This document shows, piece by piece, positions 24,159-35,735 of a DNA stretch of 64,000 nt. The stretch's first letter is position 1. Every line of letters starts with the position of its first letter. Source of the DNA: Trema orientale (Eukaryota; Streptophyta; Magnoliopsida; Rosales; Cannabaceae); the NCBI GenBank assembly GCA_002914845.1, contig JXTC01000250.1, positions 103,144 through 167,143 on the forward strand. The letters run 5' to 3'. The position numbers and the translations under genes are program-made. The notes under the pieces are model-generated. The model searched no databases and was not told the DNA's origin. It saw only the letters and a list, made by a program, of their open reading frames with translations.

Positions 24159-25440
24159 AGTTTGTTTTAGCAACTTCCTGTCGTTTTTGAACTGTGTGTT
24201 GTTTCAAGTAAACAATAAAAATATCATGTAACTAAGGGTTTTTTTTTTTTTTTTTGAAAGGATCATATATACTATTGTAAGAAGCCCTACTAAGTCACAA
24301 GCATATTGAATATATACACATTGTTGCATTAATATCATTTATCTATTGAGGAAAAGTACATAAAAAAAATATTTTGTTTTTTAAACATTTTTACATAAAT
24401 ACCTATTTTTTTAATAGATTCATAAACGGTATAATATATTTTTTTAGAAAAATGTATACCATATGTCTTTTATACATTAAAAATATGTATGTGGTATATA
24501 GTTTTATAGATAAAAATGTCATAAATAACCTTGTATTTCGCCTTTTTCTTACAAAACTCTATGTGTTTTAAGAATTATGAGAAAACTCTCCAAAATTTGA
24601 ATTTTTTTTATTGCAGAGAGCATTGTGATTTGACTATTTTGAAATCTGACCTCTAAATTAAATTAAAAAAATTAATAAGAAATTACAAAATTTCCCTTAG
24701 TGCATGGTAGATTTAGGCTTATATAATATTTTTAGTTTGTGTTTGGATACGTAGATAATATTTTTTCGAGAACTATTTTGTCACTTATGATGTCATTTTG
24801 TAAACTAGTATAGAAAATTCTTAAATGTATATAAAACTAAATATTATTCATTAAGAGTAATTTTGTCATTTTCCATTAGTTTGTTTGATTTTAATGATAT
24901 AAGAATGTTGAATTTCAAATATTGTCTAACTACAACGCTTCTTTTTTTTTTTTAAATAAAAAACTAAATTCAAAGAAACTTTTCTCATATTTTTTAAAAT
25001 ACATGGGGTTTCATAAATAACAATAACAATAATAATAATAATAATAATGAAATACAAAGTCTATTATGTATAAAAATTATACTTAAAAACTACTATATAT
25101 ATTCATATTGTAAATATATTCATGCGTATTTTGCACATGAAATATATACCTAAAAATAGAAATAAAACTATTAAAATGCAAAAAATGGGTATTGGTGTAA
25201 TATAATGAGAAAAAGCGAGGATTTTAGTCTGAGTAGTAGCTTTGAAGAATTTTTTTTTTGATTAATTCATAACAATTTTGGCAGTATTTTCATAAAGAAA
25301 ATTGCTCCGAAGCCAATACTAATGTATATAGGGAAAATTAGAGGTAACAATGTGTTTTAAAAAATAATAACACAAATACGGTACAACCATTTTAATGAAG
25401 TTCATACGGTGTTTTCTAGATAAATGCCAACTTTCCCCTT
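24159..25440. other. Intergenic, no gene seen
   Basis: Very AT-rich, with an (AAT)n microsatellite at about 25020-25050. Nothing else recognised. Confidence 0.4.
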
Positions 25441-25469
25441 TCTTCGTCTATTTCTCCCCTTTCTTTGCA

Positions 25470-25680
25470 CATTGAAGCTCGTGGCGTTGTCCATTGCAGC
25501 CAAGTTCGCCATTTTTCCTCCGAACCCACCTTCGTCCAAGCTGTCTTCCTCAGAGGCCAACGGAGCATTTTTCTAGGTTCCTGAAGAGGTACGGGTGCAT
25601 GGCGGCACTAGGAAGCAGCTGGGTTCTTCCTCAGTGCCATTGCTCAGGGCGGCAACCAAGAAACGCCAGAGGATAGTTAT
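25470..25680 (+). pseudogene. Possible ABHD17-like hydrolase exon fragment
   Basis: In one frame this GC-richer patch reads AAKFAIFPPNPPS. That is very like the N-terminus of plant ABHD17-type alpha/beta hydrolases (AAKFAFFPPxPPSY), which remove acyl groups from proteins. The frame meets a TAG stop about 20 codons later and no catalytic GHSxG segment follows, so at most an orphaned first exon remains. Another frame stays open across 25494-25676 but has no family likeness. The match is short and could be chance. Confidence 0.35.
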
Positions 25681-26840
25681 TTTAAGTACCAATCTTTTCG
25701 TTTTAGTGCAGAATTTTGTTTTTGTTGAAATGGGTTTGTTTGAATTCGAAGTGAGCTTTTATTATTCAAGTTAAAATGGATGGTTCTGCTTCTGATTATT
25801 CGCTTATTTCGTTAGCTGTGATTTTGGATAATTTCGGTTATGACAATTTAGATTTTGTTGTATGAGAAGTGAAGTTGGTCATTTCATTTGCAGTGATAAT
25901 ATTAGTAGTATGCAGTGTAGCAGTATCAGGAAGGTGAATAATCATAGGACTAGCTTTATCACGGCGAAAGGGAAAGTAATTTGGAGGTGAGAATGTTGTG
26001 TGTTCTGGTGGTAATTTATGACAGGTAATATTGTTTATGGTCTTCCTTTAAGTTACCTGTGGACCTTATTCGTCACCACCAGTTTTATCCTTTTTACTCT
26101 AATTAACATTTTCAAAGAAAATTTGTGACTATTATGCTGAATAAAAGGAATACTTGCTTAGATATAAAACTAATTTCATTAAGATAGTTCCTTTTTAGGA
26201 GTTAATGTTGACAAAAATATTGTTCTATTAAAGTTTTGGCCTCCGAAATTTTCTTGAACAGCTACTGTGCCAAAATTTTATTAGCATAATGAAACATATC
26301 GATTTAAATTTTTGAATGCAGCATCAATTATAGGCAAGATATGGATAAATTACGACTAGTAAAGGTGAAGATTGAATTGTGTAGTTTCGTAGTATTCTTT
26401 GCTTGCTGGTAAGAGAAGTGTTTCATAAGCGAAGCGGTTTATGTTGGGTTATGGTGTTTGATAACGGGATATTAGTAAGTAAATAACTATTTGAGTGAAG
26501 CTACCTTTAGCTTACCTAAGAGGATGGAATTTGTACACTAATGTCTCTTAGGGATAGTGATTTGAATATAGCGTATGTAGTTTATTTTTTGTGTATTAAT
26601 TTGTGAATGTATATGCCCGGTAACCATCTTTTTGCCCATGTAAGAATGTAGAGTCAATGTATGTAGGTCACCTGTTTCTTTTCTTTCTTTCTTTTTTTTT
26701 TTTTTGGTAGTTTTTCTAAAATATGGTCATATATTTTGATCTTTTTTTCTTTTGTAGTATAAATATTTTCATGCTGAATAAGTAACCAAATTGAATTAGT
26801 ACGACTGATAATCAATGACCAAAGAAACTGGAAACTACCC
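25681..26840. other. Intergenic, no gene seen
   Basis: Base composition is a little less AT-biased up to about 26640, as in transcribed or recently gene-derived DNA. No exon with a recognisable protein was found. Confidence 0.35.
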
Positions 26841-26849
26841 ACGACCTAA

Positions 26850-27310
26850 AGAAACTTTTTTTTGTTTTTGATAGAAGAACTAAAGAAACTAATAGCTAGA
26901 TATTAGTGGTAACCAAAAATAAGTATTTTTATTTTTTTGAGAGGAAACAAAAATAAGTAATTAAATTGATAGTGATAACTAGTAATCAGAAACCAGTAAC
27001 TAAATTAGCAGTGATAACCAGAAATTAGAAACTAGTAATCAAAGTATGTGGTAATTAGAAACTAGTAACCAAAAATTACAAAATAGTAACCAAAGTAGTA
27101 ACCAGTAACCAGAATGATAGCTATCAACTAATAACAAAGTGATGACCAGAAACCAAAGTGATAACAGGATACCAGTAACCAAAGTAATAACCGAAAACCA
27201 ATAACCTGATTGGTAACGTGACTGGTAACCAGAAACTAGTAACTAGTAATCAATAATGACAAATGTTTTTGAAAAATATTACTTTTAAATTTTCAAAAAT
27301 ACCATTTCCT
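26850..27310. repeat. GTAACCAG degenerate array (fold-back family, locus A)
   Basis: About 30 loosely repeated words of the type aaccagtaacc, agaaactagtaa and accaaagt. It is followed at 27265-27310 by arm-like sequence (gaaaaatattacttttaaa, aaaaataccatttcc) similar to the arms of loci B and C. No coding potential. This locus lacks the clear paired arms of the others. Confidence 0.6.
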
Positions 27311-27432
27311 TGCGGTATTTCTTTTTTTATAGTATTTTTGTAATTATTATTTTTTTGGTGGGTAAAACTCTTAAAAACCCTTTTATATAACTACTATTCA
27401 TGAAAGAAGCCCAAAAACTATCTGTTACTTCT

Positions 27433-27663
27433 GAGAAAATGACATGGATAAGACTAAGTTGGGCCAAAATGATTTTTTGTGCTTTTTTCTAAAAATGATA
27501 TTTTTAAAAGTATAAGTGACTTCTTGATCATTAAAAAACCCTTATTTATGATTTTTTTCATGGTCAAAAAATCCTTAGCACACCTAAAAATATCATTTTT
27601 GAAAAATGCATAAAAAATCGTTTCGGCTCAAGTTAATCCTATCCATGTCCTTTTCTCAATACT
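27433..27663. repeat. Fold-back repeat with 85-90 bp arms
   Basis: The left arm at about 27433-27520 (gacatggataagactaagtt, then aaaaatgatatttttaaaag) is the imperfect inverse of the right arm at about 27575-27663 (aaaaatatcatttttgaaaa, then taatcctatccatgtcc). The loop is about 55 bp. It is a non-coding inverted-repeat element next to locus B and shares the TATCATTTTT word with it. Confidence 0.7.
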
Positions 27664-27829
27664 CTGGAACAAGGAGCACGAACTTTGAAATTGGGCCTCT
27701 CATCAGCCCATTGTTTTCATTTTCATATTCATTTTCTTTTTCATTTCTTTTCTCAATTTTAAATAGAGCTTCTTACAAAAATTCAGGCCTAAAGTCTAAA
27801 AAGCTAACAAATCCTAGATAGTTTGAACT

Positions 27830-29060
27830 TTTGGAAATCTGGGATTGATTTAGAAATATCATTTTATAAAAATTTACTAAGGAAAATATCATTTTTTTGA
27901 AAATAGTTAGAAAGATATTTTTCAAAAGTAATCGAAGTAAAGGTAACTAATCAAGTTACTTGAGATAACTAGTTTGGTTACCTCAAGTATTCATCAATTG
28001 GTTAAAATTTATATTTTTTTAAAGAAAAATGTTTTTGAAAGTAGTATTTTTCTATACAAATTTGGGATTTTCTTAGAAATTTTAAAATATGGGATTTTTC
28101 ATTTTTTTTTTCTTTTTTTGCTTCTTACAGAAATCAAGGCCGATAGGTTAAAAAAAATCCCGGATGGGTTGTTTTTTGGGAAAAACCCAAATTTATTTAG
28201 AAAAATATCATTTTTAAAAAGATTTAAGGAAAATATCATTTTTAATAAGTATTTATAAAAATAGCACTTTTACTTAAAAATTTGTATTTTTCAGTGATAC
28301 TTGAGGTACCCAATTGGGTTACTTTGGGTAACCAATCTAGTTACTTGAAGTAACCAATCAAGTTACCTCAGGTAATTTGATATGTTACCTCAATATCTCA
28401 CCAATTAATTAAAAGTGATATTTTTCTGAACATTTTTTAAAGTGATATTTTTCTAATTAAATTCAGGATTTTTAAAATAATTTCAAAATTCGGTTTTTAC
28501 AATTTTTTTTAACTTTTACCATTAAAAAAATTACCCTCTTCTTTTTTTTTAAAATTTATCATATAAAATCAAATTTCCTCTTTTAAATACATACAATTAC
28601 ATTGTGATCTCTATGAGTATCACGAGTAATACTATAGCAAATTTGATTTTTTATGGTAATTATTCAAAAAAACTGAAAAATCTCGAATTTTGAAATTATT
28701 TGAAAAATTATATATTTTAATTAGAAAAATATCATTTTAAAAGTATTTAGAAAATTATCACTCTTTATTAATTGATGAGATACATGAAGTAACCAATCAA
28801 ATTACTTAGGTAACTTGATCAGTTACTTCAAGTAATTAGATTAGTTTCCCCAAATAACCAAATTGGTTATCTCGAGTACTTTTAAAAAATGACAATTTTG
28901 CAAAAAAAGTGATATTTTTCTAAATATTTATTAAAGTGTTATTTTGCTAAAAAAATGTTTTAAAAAGTGATAGTTTTCTAAATAAATCCTAAATTTTTCA
29001 AACCGGGATTTTTCAATTTTTGGGACTTTGGGTCTAGAATTTTGAAAGAAACCCGTAATA
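27830..29060. repeat. Large fold-back repeat with GTTACC core words (locus B)
   Basis: Arms of roughly 350 bp pair in inverse orientation, about 28140-28500 with 28670-29040, around a loop near 28510-28660. Both arms hold the order GTTACTT(G/C)AAGTAAC, AAGTTACC, atctcaccaattaatt, then gtgatatttttctaa words. A further partial copy of the arm lies at 27830-28110. Arm identity is imperfect, roughly three-quarters by eye. There is no coding capacity. The same architecture occurs at 60210-60515. Confidence 0.7.
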
Positions 29061-29790
29061 CTAAACTTAGAAAAAAAAAAAAACGTGAGATATACAGTGC
29101 TTTGTAAAAATGTTACGAAAAAGTAAAATATCATATTAGTTTTCACAAGAAATCAAATTATACCAAATATAAATTATTTAATGACTAAGATTAATATTTT
29201 TGGAAAATCATAAAAAAAAAAAAAAAAAACTTCTAGCACCAAGCGAATTTCAAAATAACCCTGAGTTGATATTTTTTTTCCCTTTCTTTTTAAAGGAAAG
29301 ATTAAAAGAAACTTTTGTCTTCTTTGGGTCTACTGTCTTCATTTATCTCTCTGTTTTTAATATTGTTAACATAACACCTAAAACATTTGTTTAGAAAAAA
29401 GAAAGAAAAATAAATTTAATAGTCTCCTACTTACTTCAATAGTGTAAAAGTAGTTTTAAACTTTGTCTAAATCGAAAAGAATTCAAGTGTATCTAGGTTA
29501 TTCTAAATGATCTTCTTTGAATATATATATATATATATAGGACTTAGATCATATTATCATATTCTTATTTATTCTATCATATTTCAATGTTTGTCCGCTA
29601 ATTTTCTTATATCCCTCATGTATTATTACTTTATCAAATTTAATCCTTGAGTTTTGTTATTCATGTTCTATTTTCACCCTTCTATCCAAAAAAATAAAAA
29701 ATAAAACTCCACCCTCACTTTTTTTCTTGAAGGTAAATATACCCTCATTTGAATCAAACATGAAAAAGTCTTTACCAGACAGACAAAAAA
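29061..29790. other. Intergenic, no gene seen
   Basis: AT-rich with a (TA)n run at about 29522-29540. No feature recognised. Confidence 0.4.
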
Positions 29791-29800
29791 ATAACTAAAT

Positions 29801-29972
29801 GGGGATGGCTACGGTAGGAACGTCCCTACGTAGGGTCATGCCTTAATTATCGTTGGATGGGAATCTGTGGGGAATAACAGGAATCTGTGGAGAATCTATT
29901 GATATACAGATTCCCATCCAACGGTAAATAGACAGGGCCCTACGTAAGGGCGCTCCTACTGTAGACGCGCCC
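29801..29972. mobile_element. Mutator-like MITE, 172-bp family, copy 2
   Basis: Same length and arm sequences as 2226-2397. It is flanked by a near-perfect 9-bp duplication, taactaaat at 29792-29800 and taaataaat at 29973-29981, with one mismatch. The two copies differ at only about a dozen positions, so the family was active fairly recently. Confidence 0.85.
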
Positions 29973-29981
29973 TAAATAAAT

Positions 29982-30630
29982 ATATAAAATTTACAAACCT
30001 TAAAAAAAAAAAAAACTCTCCCACGGACTTTCGTGAAAGTCATTCCCTAGAATACAGTTAGTCAATTTCCGAAAAATGATTTATTTATTCTTATCTTCTT
30101 CTGAGATTTTATTTTATTTTTAAAAAAAAGACTAATCTTTATTTCAACCTATTCTTCTACTCTTACATAAACAGAATAGTTGATGAGCTTTGGGCGGTGC
30201 CGTTTGGAGTTCCATTGCTTGAGTTATTCTCTGTTTTTCTTTTTCTACTTCACGGTTCACATGTCTTTGTGTGCTTTTTTTTTTTTTTTTTAATTTGAAT
30301 TTTTTTTTCTTGAGCTTTCAAAGAGAAAATCAATATGTGGATTTTTTTTCCTTTCGTTTTTTTAATGTCTCTTGATTGTTTTTTAAATCGGATAATATTG
30401 GCCCCAATTATAATTCTTGTTTTTACATTGGTTTATTTTTTTTTTTCTTTTTTTTTTTTAAAGATTCTTTTATATTAATTCGAACACCAAAAAGTTACAT
30501 GTTTTGCCATGTATATAAATGAGACTTATCACTGGTTATTATTTTTCTTTTCTCAAACAAAAACATGTATACTCATAGGTTCTACCATCCTTAACTGATG
30601 GAAGTACTTTGGTTATCTATGTACTCATGT
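29982..30630. other. Intergenic, no gene seen
   Basis: AT-rich with several long T tracts. Nothing recognised. Confidence 0.4.
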
Positions 30631-30636
30631 ATACTC

Positions 30637-31219
30637 TGTTAGGAGATCGGCTTTGCAGAAGCGATAATATACAGTTGAAATACGAGTTGAAAAAATTTAG
30701 ATAAAATGAAAAAGATAAGGCACACAAAAGATTTAACGTGGTTCACAGCCACCCAATTTAGGCTACGTCCACGGACAATGCTGTGAAGAATTTCACTATA
30801 AAAAGGAGATTACAACTCACTTCTCTCTAAATACAAGGAGAGAACAAAAGAACCTCTCTCTCTTGAAATAGGAGAAAATACTCTTTCTAAACAAATTAGG
30901 AGAAAACTAAAATGGGACACTAAGAGGAATTCCTAGGCTTAAATTCTCTTTTAGAAAGGAAGAGGATTTTTAGAATAAGATGCAAAATAAGTGACGAAGC
31001 TCCCGTATTTATAGATCTTGAAAGGTAGTATGAACAAGTGAGAACCTCATCTTTTTATTATTGCTATTACGACTAACTTTTTTACTATTATTATTGCGGT
31101 TGACCTTTTTACTATTGCTATTATGGCTGGTTGGTGAGCATTTTTTTTTTCTTCCTATAATGTGAATAACAATTTCAACAATATGGTTAGTGGTGCCAAA
31201 ATTGTTAATTTGTTCAACA
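30637..31219 (-). mobile_element. Solo LTR, probably Copia (fossil)
   Basis: The ends are TGTTAGG...TTCAACA, with an exact 5-bp duplication tactc at 30632-30636 and 31220-31224. No internal sequence or second LTR is present, so this is the product of LTR-LTR recombination. The segment gatttaacgtggttcac (30728-30744) also occurs, varied, in the LTRs at 23534 and 62164. Orientation is inferred from that shared segment. Confidence 0.8.
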
Positions 31220-31224
31220 TACTC

Positions 31225-32088
31225 ATAGATATATATTTTTTTTACAATTTTATCTTTATTTAGAAATTATTATAAATTAGACTTATTATTCACTACTTTC
31301 TAAAATTATTTTGTCAATAAAATTAGAGTGCTACTCATTGTAAATAAAAAGATATGTACTTTTCCTTTTTTTTTTTTTTGTAAGCAAATAAAAAGATATT
31401 TACATACTATGCTACTCATTGTAATGAATATAAGTAATTGTAACTTGTAAAAAAGAGTATGAGTGACTATAAATTCTTATGTGAAGTGGAGTTTTTCTGA
31501 TAAGTATATAGTTAATAGGAAAGTTAATAGAATAAAACAGATTTTCTTTTTTTTTTAAAAATAAAAATAGTGTTTATGAACAAATATCATTTCTTTTAAT
31601 ATGTATGTAATAGAGCATAACCCAAAAAATGTATACGAAACACTAACACGTTAAATATAGTATTGGTACACCTTTTTTAGCACGTATATATGCAATAGAG
31701 ATGGTATAAGTTGAGCTATCATCATCAATGATGTCATATTTAATTACGTAGCAATTAAAGTACTAAAGGTAATTATCCAAAAAAAAATATGGATGAGCAT
31801 AAATTATAGAACAACTATCCCCGATTACAGATGGATGTAATCAACCCTCCGATATTTATGTGTGCTGCTCTGCATATGTATATATAATATTTACAAACAC
31901 ATTCTACATGAACATATAAATATAGTCTTTACAATCTTATCTTTCGCGTTGACCATCGTAAATTTCCATTAACTTCTAAGATGAGCAAAACAATGTCTTA
32001 ACTCAAGTTAAGAAAAGTCTTCATTTTCATGAAAAACATGACTATAACGTTATCCCAGCGAAGAACTTTACGAAGGCTTATAATCCAA
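31225..32088. other. Intergenic, no gene seen
   Basis: AT-rich DNA between a solo LTR and a MITE. No feature recognised. Confidence 0.4.
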
Positions 32089-32269
32089 GAGGAATGCTAG
32101 TAACACTTTTTTTTACACTTTTTTTTGCACTTTCTTAATCTCACTGTTTGACACGTAGATTGCACTATAATTTGTTGCATTATAAACTGGATAGTGAAAT
32201 TCACGTGTGAGATAATAAGTCTGGAGAATGTAAAAAAGAGTGAAAAAGAGAATACATTTTGTATTTATC
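32089..32269. mobile_element. Mutator-like MITE, GGAATGCTA family
   Basis: The left end GGAATGCTAGTAACAC and the body (AATCTCACTGTTTGACACGT) match the MITE at 5178-6520. It is flanked by an exact 9-bp duplication, ataatccaa, at 32080-32088 and 32270-32278. Length is 181 bp, non-coding. Confidence 0.8.
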
Positions 32270-32588
32270 ATAATCCAATAGAATTATTGTTTGGTGGGAA
32301 ATATTTTTGGTGGTAAGAAAAAGGTAGGGTGAAAGATTTTTTCAAATGACATTATGACGATCTTTACCACTCATTTCTCTTTTCAAAACAAAAGACTAAA
32401 AGAAAAAATTACCAAATAAAGTACTAGATTTTTTTAATTATCTTTGCAATTCAGTCAGATTGTGACTGAAAGTTATTATCACAACGTAAAATTCGTCCCA
32501 TTGAGATGAAGTGGGTGCCCACATCCGGAAATAAGTTACATATTCTATAGGGTGCTTTAGCAAAGAGAGTCCAATAAATAAACTCCGC

Positions 32589-32589
<1 letters not shown>

Positions 32590-32621
<32 letters not shown>

Positions 32622-32622
32622 T
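32590..32622. repeat. (ATT)n microsatellite
   Basis: Eleven or so ATT units in a row. Confidence 0.9.
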
Positions 32623-33126
32623 GTCATTTACTTATTTATTTTTTAAACTCCGCTAAAAACCGAGTGTCAAAACGTCGCGGTCCAACTTTGGTTGCCAACT
32701 ACGCTACACTGCAAAGAAAAATACTAATTACAAAATAACTTTCTCTTTAAATATCAAAATTCAATCTCCTATATGGTAGCCCAAGATTTTTTTATAGAAA
32801 AGAGACAAGCCAGTAGTTTAATGAACCGTAACAAACCACCCAAAATATATATTATTTAATTTTGAGGAAAAAAAAAATACGAATCTACTACCCCAGATAG
32901 CTTCACCGGGGGCTTGGTTTAAATCCTGAAACGTAATCATTTTCTGGTTTATATTTAGTCACTTTAACAAATAACAACTTTGATAGAAAGGCGCGTCTGA
33001 TTTATAGCTTAATATATCACAATTACTTGTATGACTAGAAAATCTCAAAGCCAAAGCCCCCTTCTTCTGATGTAACTCTCTCTCCAATACTCAAACAGTA
33101 CCCTCTTACACTTCGGTTCAACCCAT

Positions 33127-33200
33127 CTCTTTCTCTCTCTCTCTCTCTCTCTCAATGTATATGTATATATACATACCTTTAGCTATACATCTCTTCTTGT
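33127..33200 (+). promoter_or_regulatory. CT tract and TATA-like core promoter
   Basis: A (TC)n tract at about 33127-33154 is followed by atgtatatatacatacc at about 33161-33177. The distance to the coding start and the 5' UTR intron fits a core promoter for the gene at 33437. CT tracts at this position are common in plant promoters. The start site was not determined. Confidence 0.45.
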
Positions 33201-33249
33201 CCCTCTTCATTTTTCAGCTACAACTGGGGGTTTAACTAAATAAAAGCCG

Positions 33250-33386
33250 GTATGTTCCTTTATTTTGTGCTTTAATTTTGATATTATGAACTATGGATCG
33301 CTCTCTGCTTATTATGTAGAACAGGTTTTTTGCTTTTGTTAATTATTAATGTTGATTGGTTTTTCTTTTCCAAATTTGAATTGCAG
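33250..33386 (+). other. Probable 5' UTR intron
   Basis: The donor CCG|GTATGT follows position 33249 and a pyrimidine-rich acceptor TTGCAG|GAG ends at 33386. It lies wholly upstream of the first ATG of the small membrane protein. Leader introns of this size often raise expression in plants. Confidence 0.6.
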
Positions 33387-33436
33387 GAGAAAAAGTTAAA
33401 AACCCAGAACTTATCTTATTCGGGTTTTTGATTTTG

Positions 33437-33799
33437 ATGGGATCAAACAAAGAAAACAGCACTACAGTTTCATCAAACGACAAGGAAGTACCGCAGAGAG
33501 ATGCGAATCACAGAGAAGTAAAGAAGGTTGTGAAGATAGTCATAGCTTGTTTTGTGTCGTTTATAGTGAGCCTGGCAGGGGGGTTGACTCTGGCCTGGTG
33601 GCAATTTGAATATCATCCTGAAAATGAACAACTGTGGATGGTGCCCTTTGGCCTCATTCTTCTTGCTACTCCAGTCATTGTTTGGGTCTCTCTGGTCTTT
33701 TCTGATATCTGCACTCTGAAGACTAACAAAGATATCGAAAGAGCGACGGCTCAACCCCTTCCTTTACCGGATGATTCCACTCCTGACCCTGAAAGATGA
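33437..33799 (+). CDS. Small two-helix membrane protein, unknown function
   Basis: Encodes 120 aa in one coding exon. The ATG at 33437 is the first in frame and follows a likely leader intron. Residues 1-30 are polar and charged, 31-54 form a hydrophobic helix (KIVIACFVSFIVSLAGG), and 55-65 form a short loop with WWQFEYHPENEQLW. Residues 66-88 form a second helix, and 89-120 form a polar, proline-rich tail. Both termini are therefore likely on the same side, probably cytosolic. No signal peptide or known domain was recognised. That it is a real gene is inferred from the intact frame, the promoter-like upstream region and the sharp hydrophobic pattern. It lies about 1.9 kb from the end of the PAT gene, tail to tail. 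Confidence 0.7.
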   Translation: MGSNKENSTTVSSNDKEVPQRDANHREVKKVVKIVIACFVSFIVSLAGGLTLAWWQFEYHPENEQLWMVPFGLILLATPVIVWVSLVFSDICTLKTNKDIERATAQPLPLPDDSTPDPER

Positions 33800-35735
33800 T
33801 GATATCAAAAGAGCCATCACACGATTGTCGTTTATGCAAAATTTTTATTATTATTTTTTTCTTCTTGTTACAAAATCACAACTGGTTAAGGCAGTATCTC
33901 AGCTTTATGATTTAGTTAAGGAAACTAGAAAAACAATTGGGATTCGTGAGCAATGCCCAACTAGGGCATAAATCAAGTCGGCTGAGGTTGACTATAAGTT
34001 GTGCATACATGTGTAAAGCTTCAGTAGTTCTAGTAGGCTGCAATGTATCTTATGGATTGCGAAAAATATTATATTAAAAGTATAAAAGATTCTGAACAAG
34101 TCATTTTCGGAGTTTCTTTCTACATTATTTAAAGCTCAGAGAAGTAGGAGATGATAGTATATGGAGGGGTCAACTCGGGTAGCTGGAATAATATGTGGCT
34201 AGCTGTATTAATATAATAATGACAGACGAATCGATGATGACTTGGAGTCGAGTTTTGTGATATGATGATGAGGTTTTAGGCTTTGGCACGGCTAGAATGT
34301 TGCCTTCCCTAGTATGTGTTGTTCCAAATAGAATCGGGTAATATACAAATATTATTTCCAACATACTACTACGTGGCCTACTGACCTGCTTGAAAGCAAC
34401 GCCCTGCATGTTACATGCGCGTCATAAGATTTAAGAGAGAGAGAAAGAGAGAGAGAGTTGGTAGTCTAATATGTTATCATTTATAAAGCTTGTCAATACC
34501 ACTTTGTAGCTAGAACCTCTAGTGACCTAAAGTAACCAGGGTTAATTATGGGGGCATAGTTCTCTCAAAAAATAAAAAAATATTATGGGGGCACAGCTAC
34601 CTGTAAGTGCAGTTTTGTAAGTTTCAGACTGTTGACCCAAAGCACATTTTATCACGTTAGATTTATGTGAGACTTGTTTAATATTACAATGAAGGTTAGG
34701 TGTTTCTCGACATAAAAGTCCACTAAATTCCAGCTCAAAAAGTTATTGGTTGTCTAAACAAAATTCACGGTTAACAACCAGGTTTCACAATTTACAATAC
34801 ACAATCATTTTAAGTTAATACACAATCATTTTAAGTTACAAGTTGAACTAGTAAAATGCGATTCAGCCCAGCCAGTTATCTTCCACTGCTTTCAAGCTGT
34901 ATATAACATTCAGCCATATTCATGAAATCTGTAATGAAAAGAATCGTCATGGAAAAAAAAATATATATATTCAAGCTATCCTCATCCTTGATTTCACTAA
35001 TTATGTGAGGATTCACCAATAATTGTGTCCAAAACGTGTTTGTAACTAATGAAACACCTTCTCTAATTTCCAATACGGTCCATTCTGGATTAATAAACCT
35101 GACATTAGATTGTTGTTGGTGAGTGGTGACAATCTAATGGTGTTTTTCATATGATGCCCTACGCTTACAAACAAAAGTTCTCTTGAGATTAGTTCGAAAC
35201 AGTATCTGGTTCAGAAACATTACTGGATAAAGACAAAGTTTTGAACTCCCTCTTTTAATATTTTGGAAAAAGAACGAGTAGAAGTTTTCAAGCGCGTAGA
35301 CATACCACCTAGCATAATAGAGTAAAAATCAACAACCTCCCAACAGTAATGATAAGGCATTACCTACTATGTAGCCTATTCATATATAGACACAAATTAA
35401 ATCTTGCAATGCAATATATTCTACAAAGTCGGCTACTGAGAAAAATTTAGTTGTTAAACTAGCCAAGTGGTCTTATTTATGATGATGTACTTGAAGTTGG
35501 CACATTCAAACAAGTGATCAGCTTGTTCATATAATTCCAGTAAAACGAATGTATAGAAGGTTGGACCTAAAACTGTATAATGTACATACATTCTCTCACA
35601 GCATTAATTGTAAGCAGTAATTTGTCAACACTCAAAACACATTGTGACCCACCTCATACTCATGTCTACTGTTAAATATAAAGAGAACAATATATGATGC
35701 AGCGGCGGAACAGTAAGTTGTTAAGTTCGCAAGCC
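33800..35735. other. Intergenic between convergent genes
   Basis: Includes the 3' ends of the small membrane gene and of the PAT gene. A GA-rich stretch lies at 34432-34458. Open frames on either strand are short and featureless. Confidence 0.45.
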
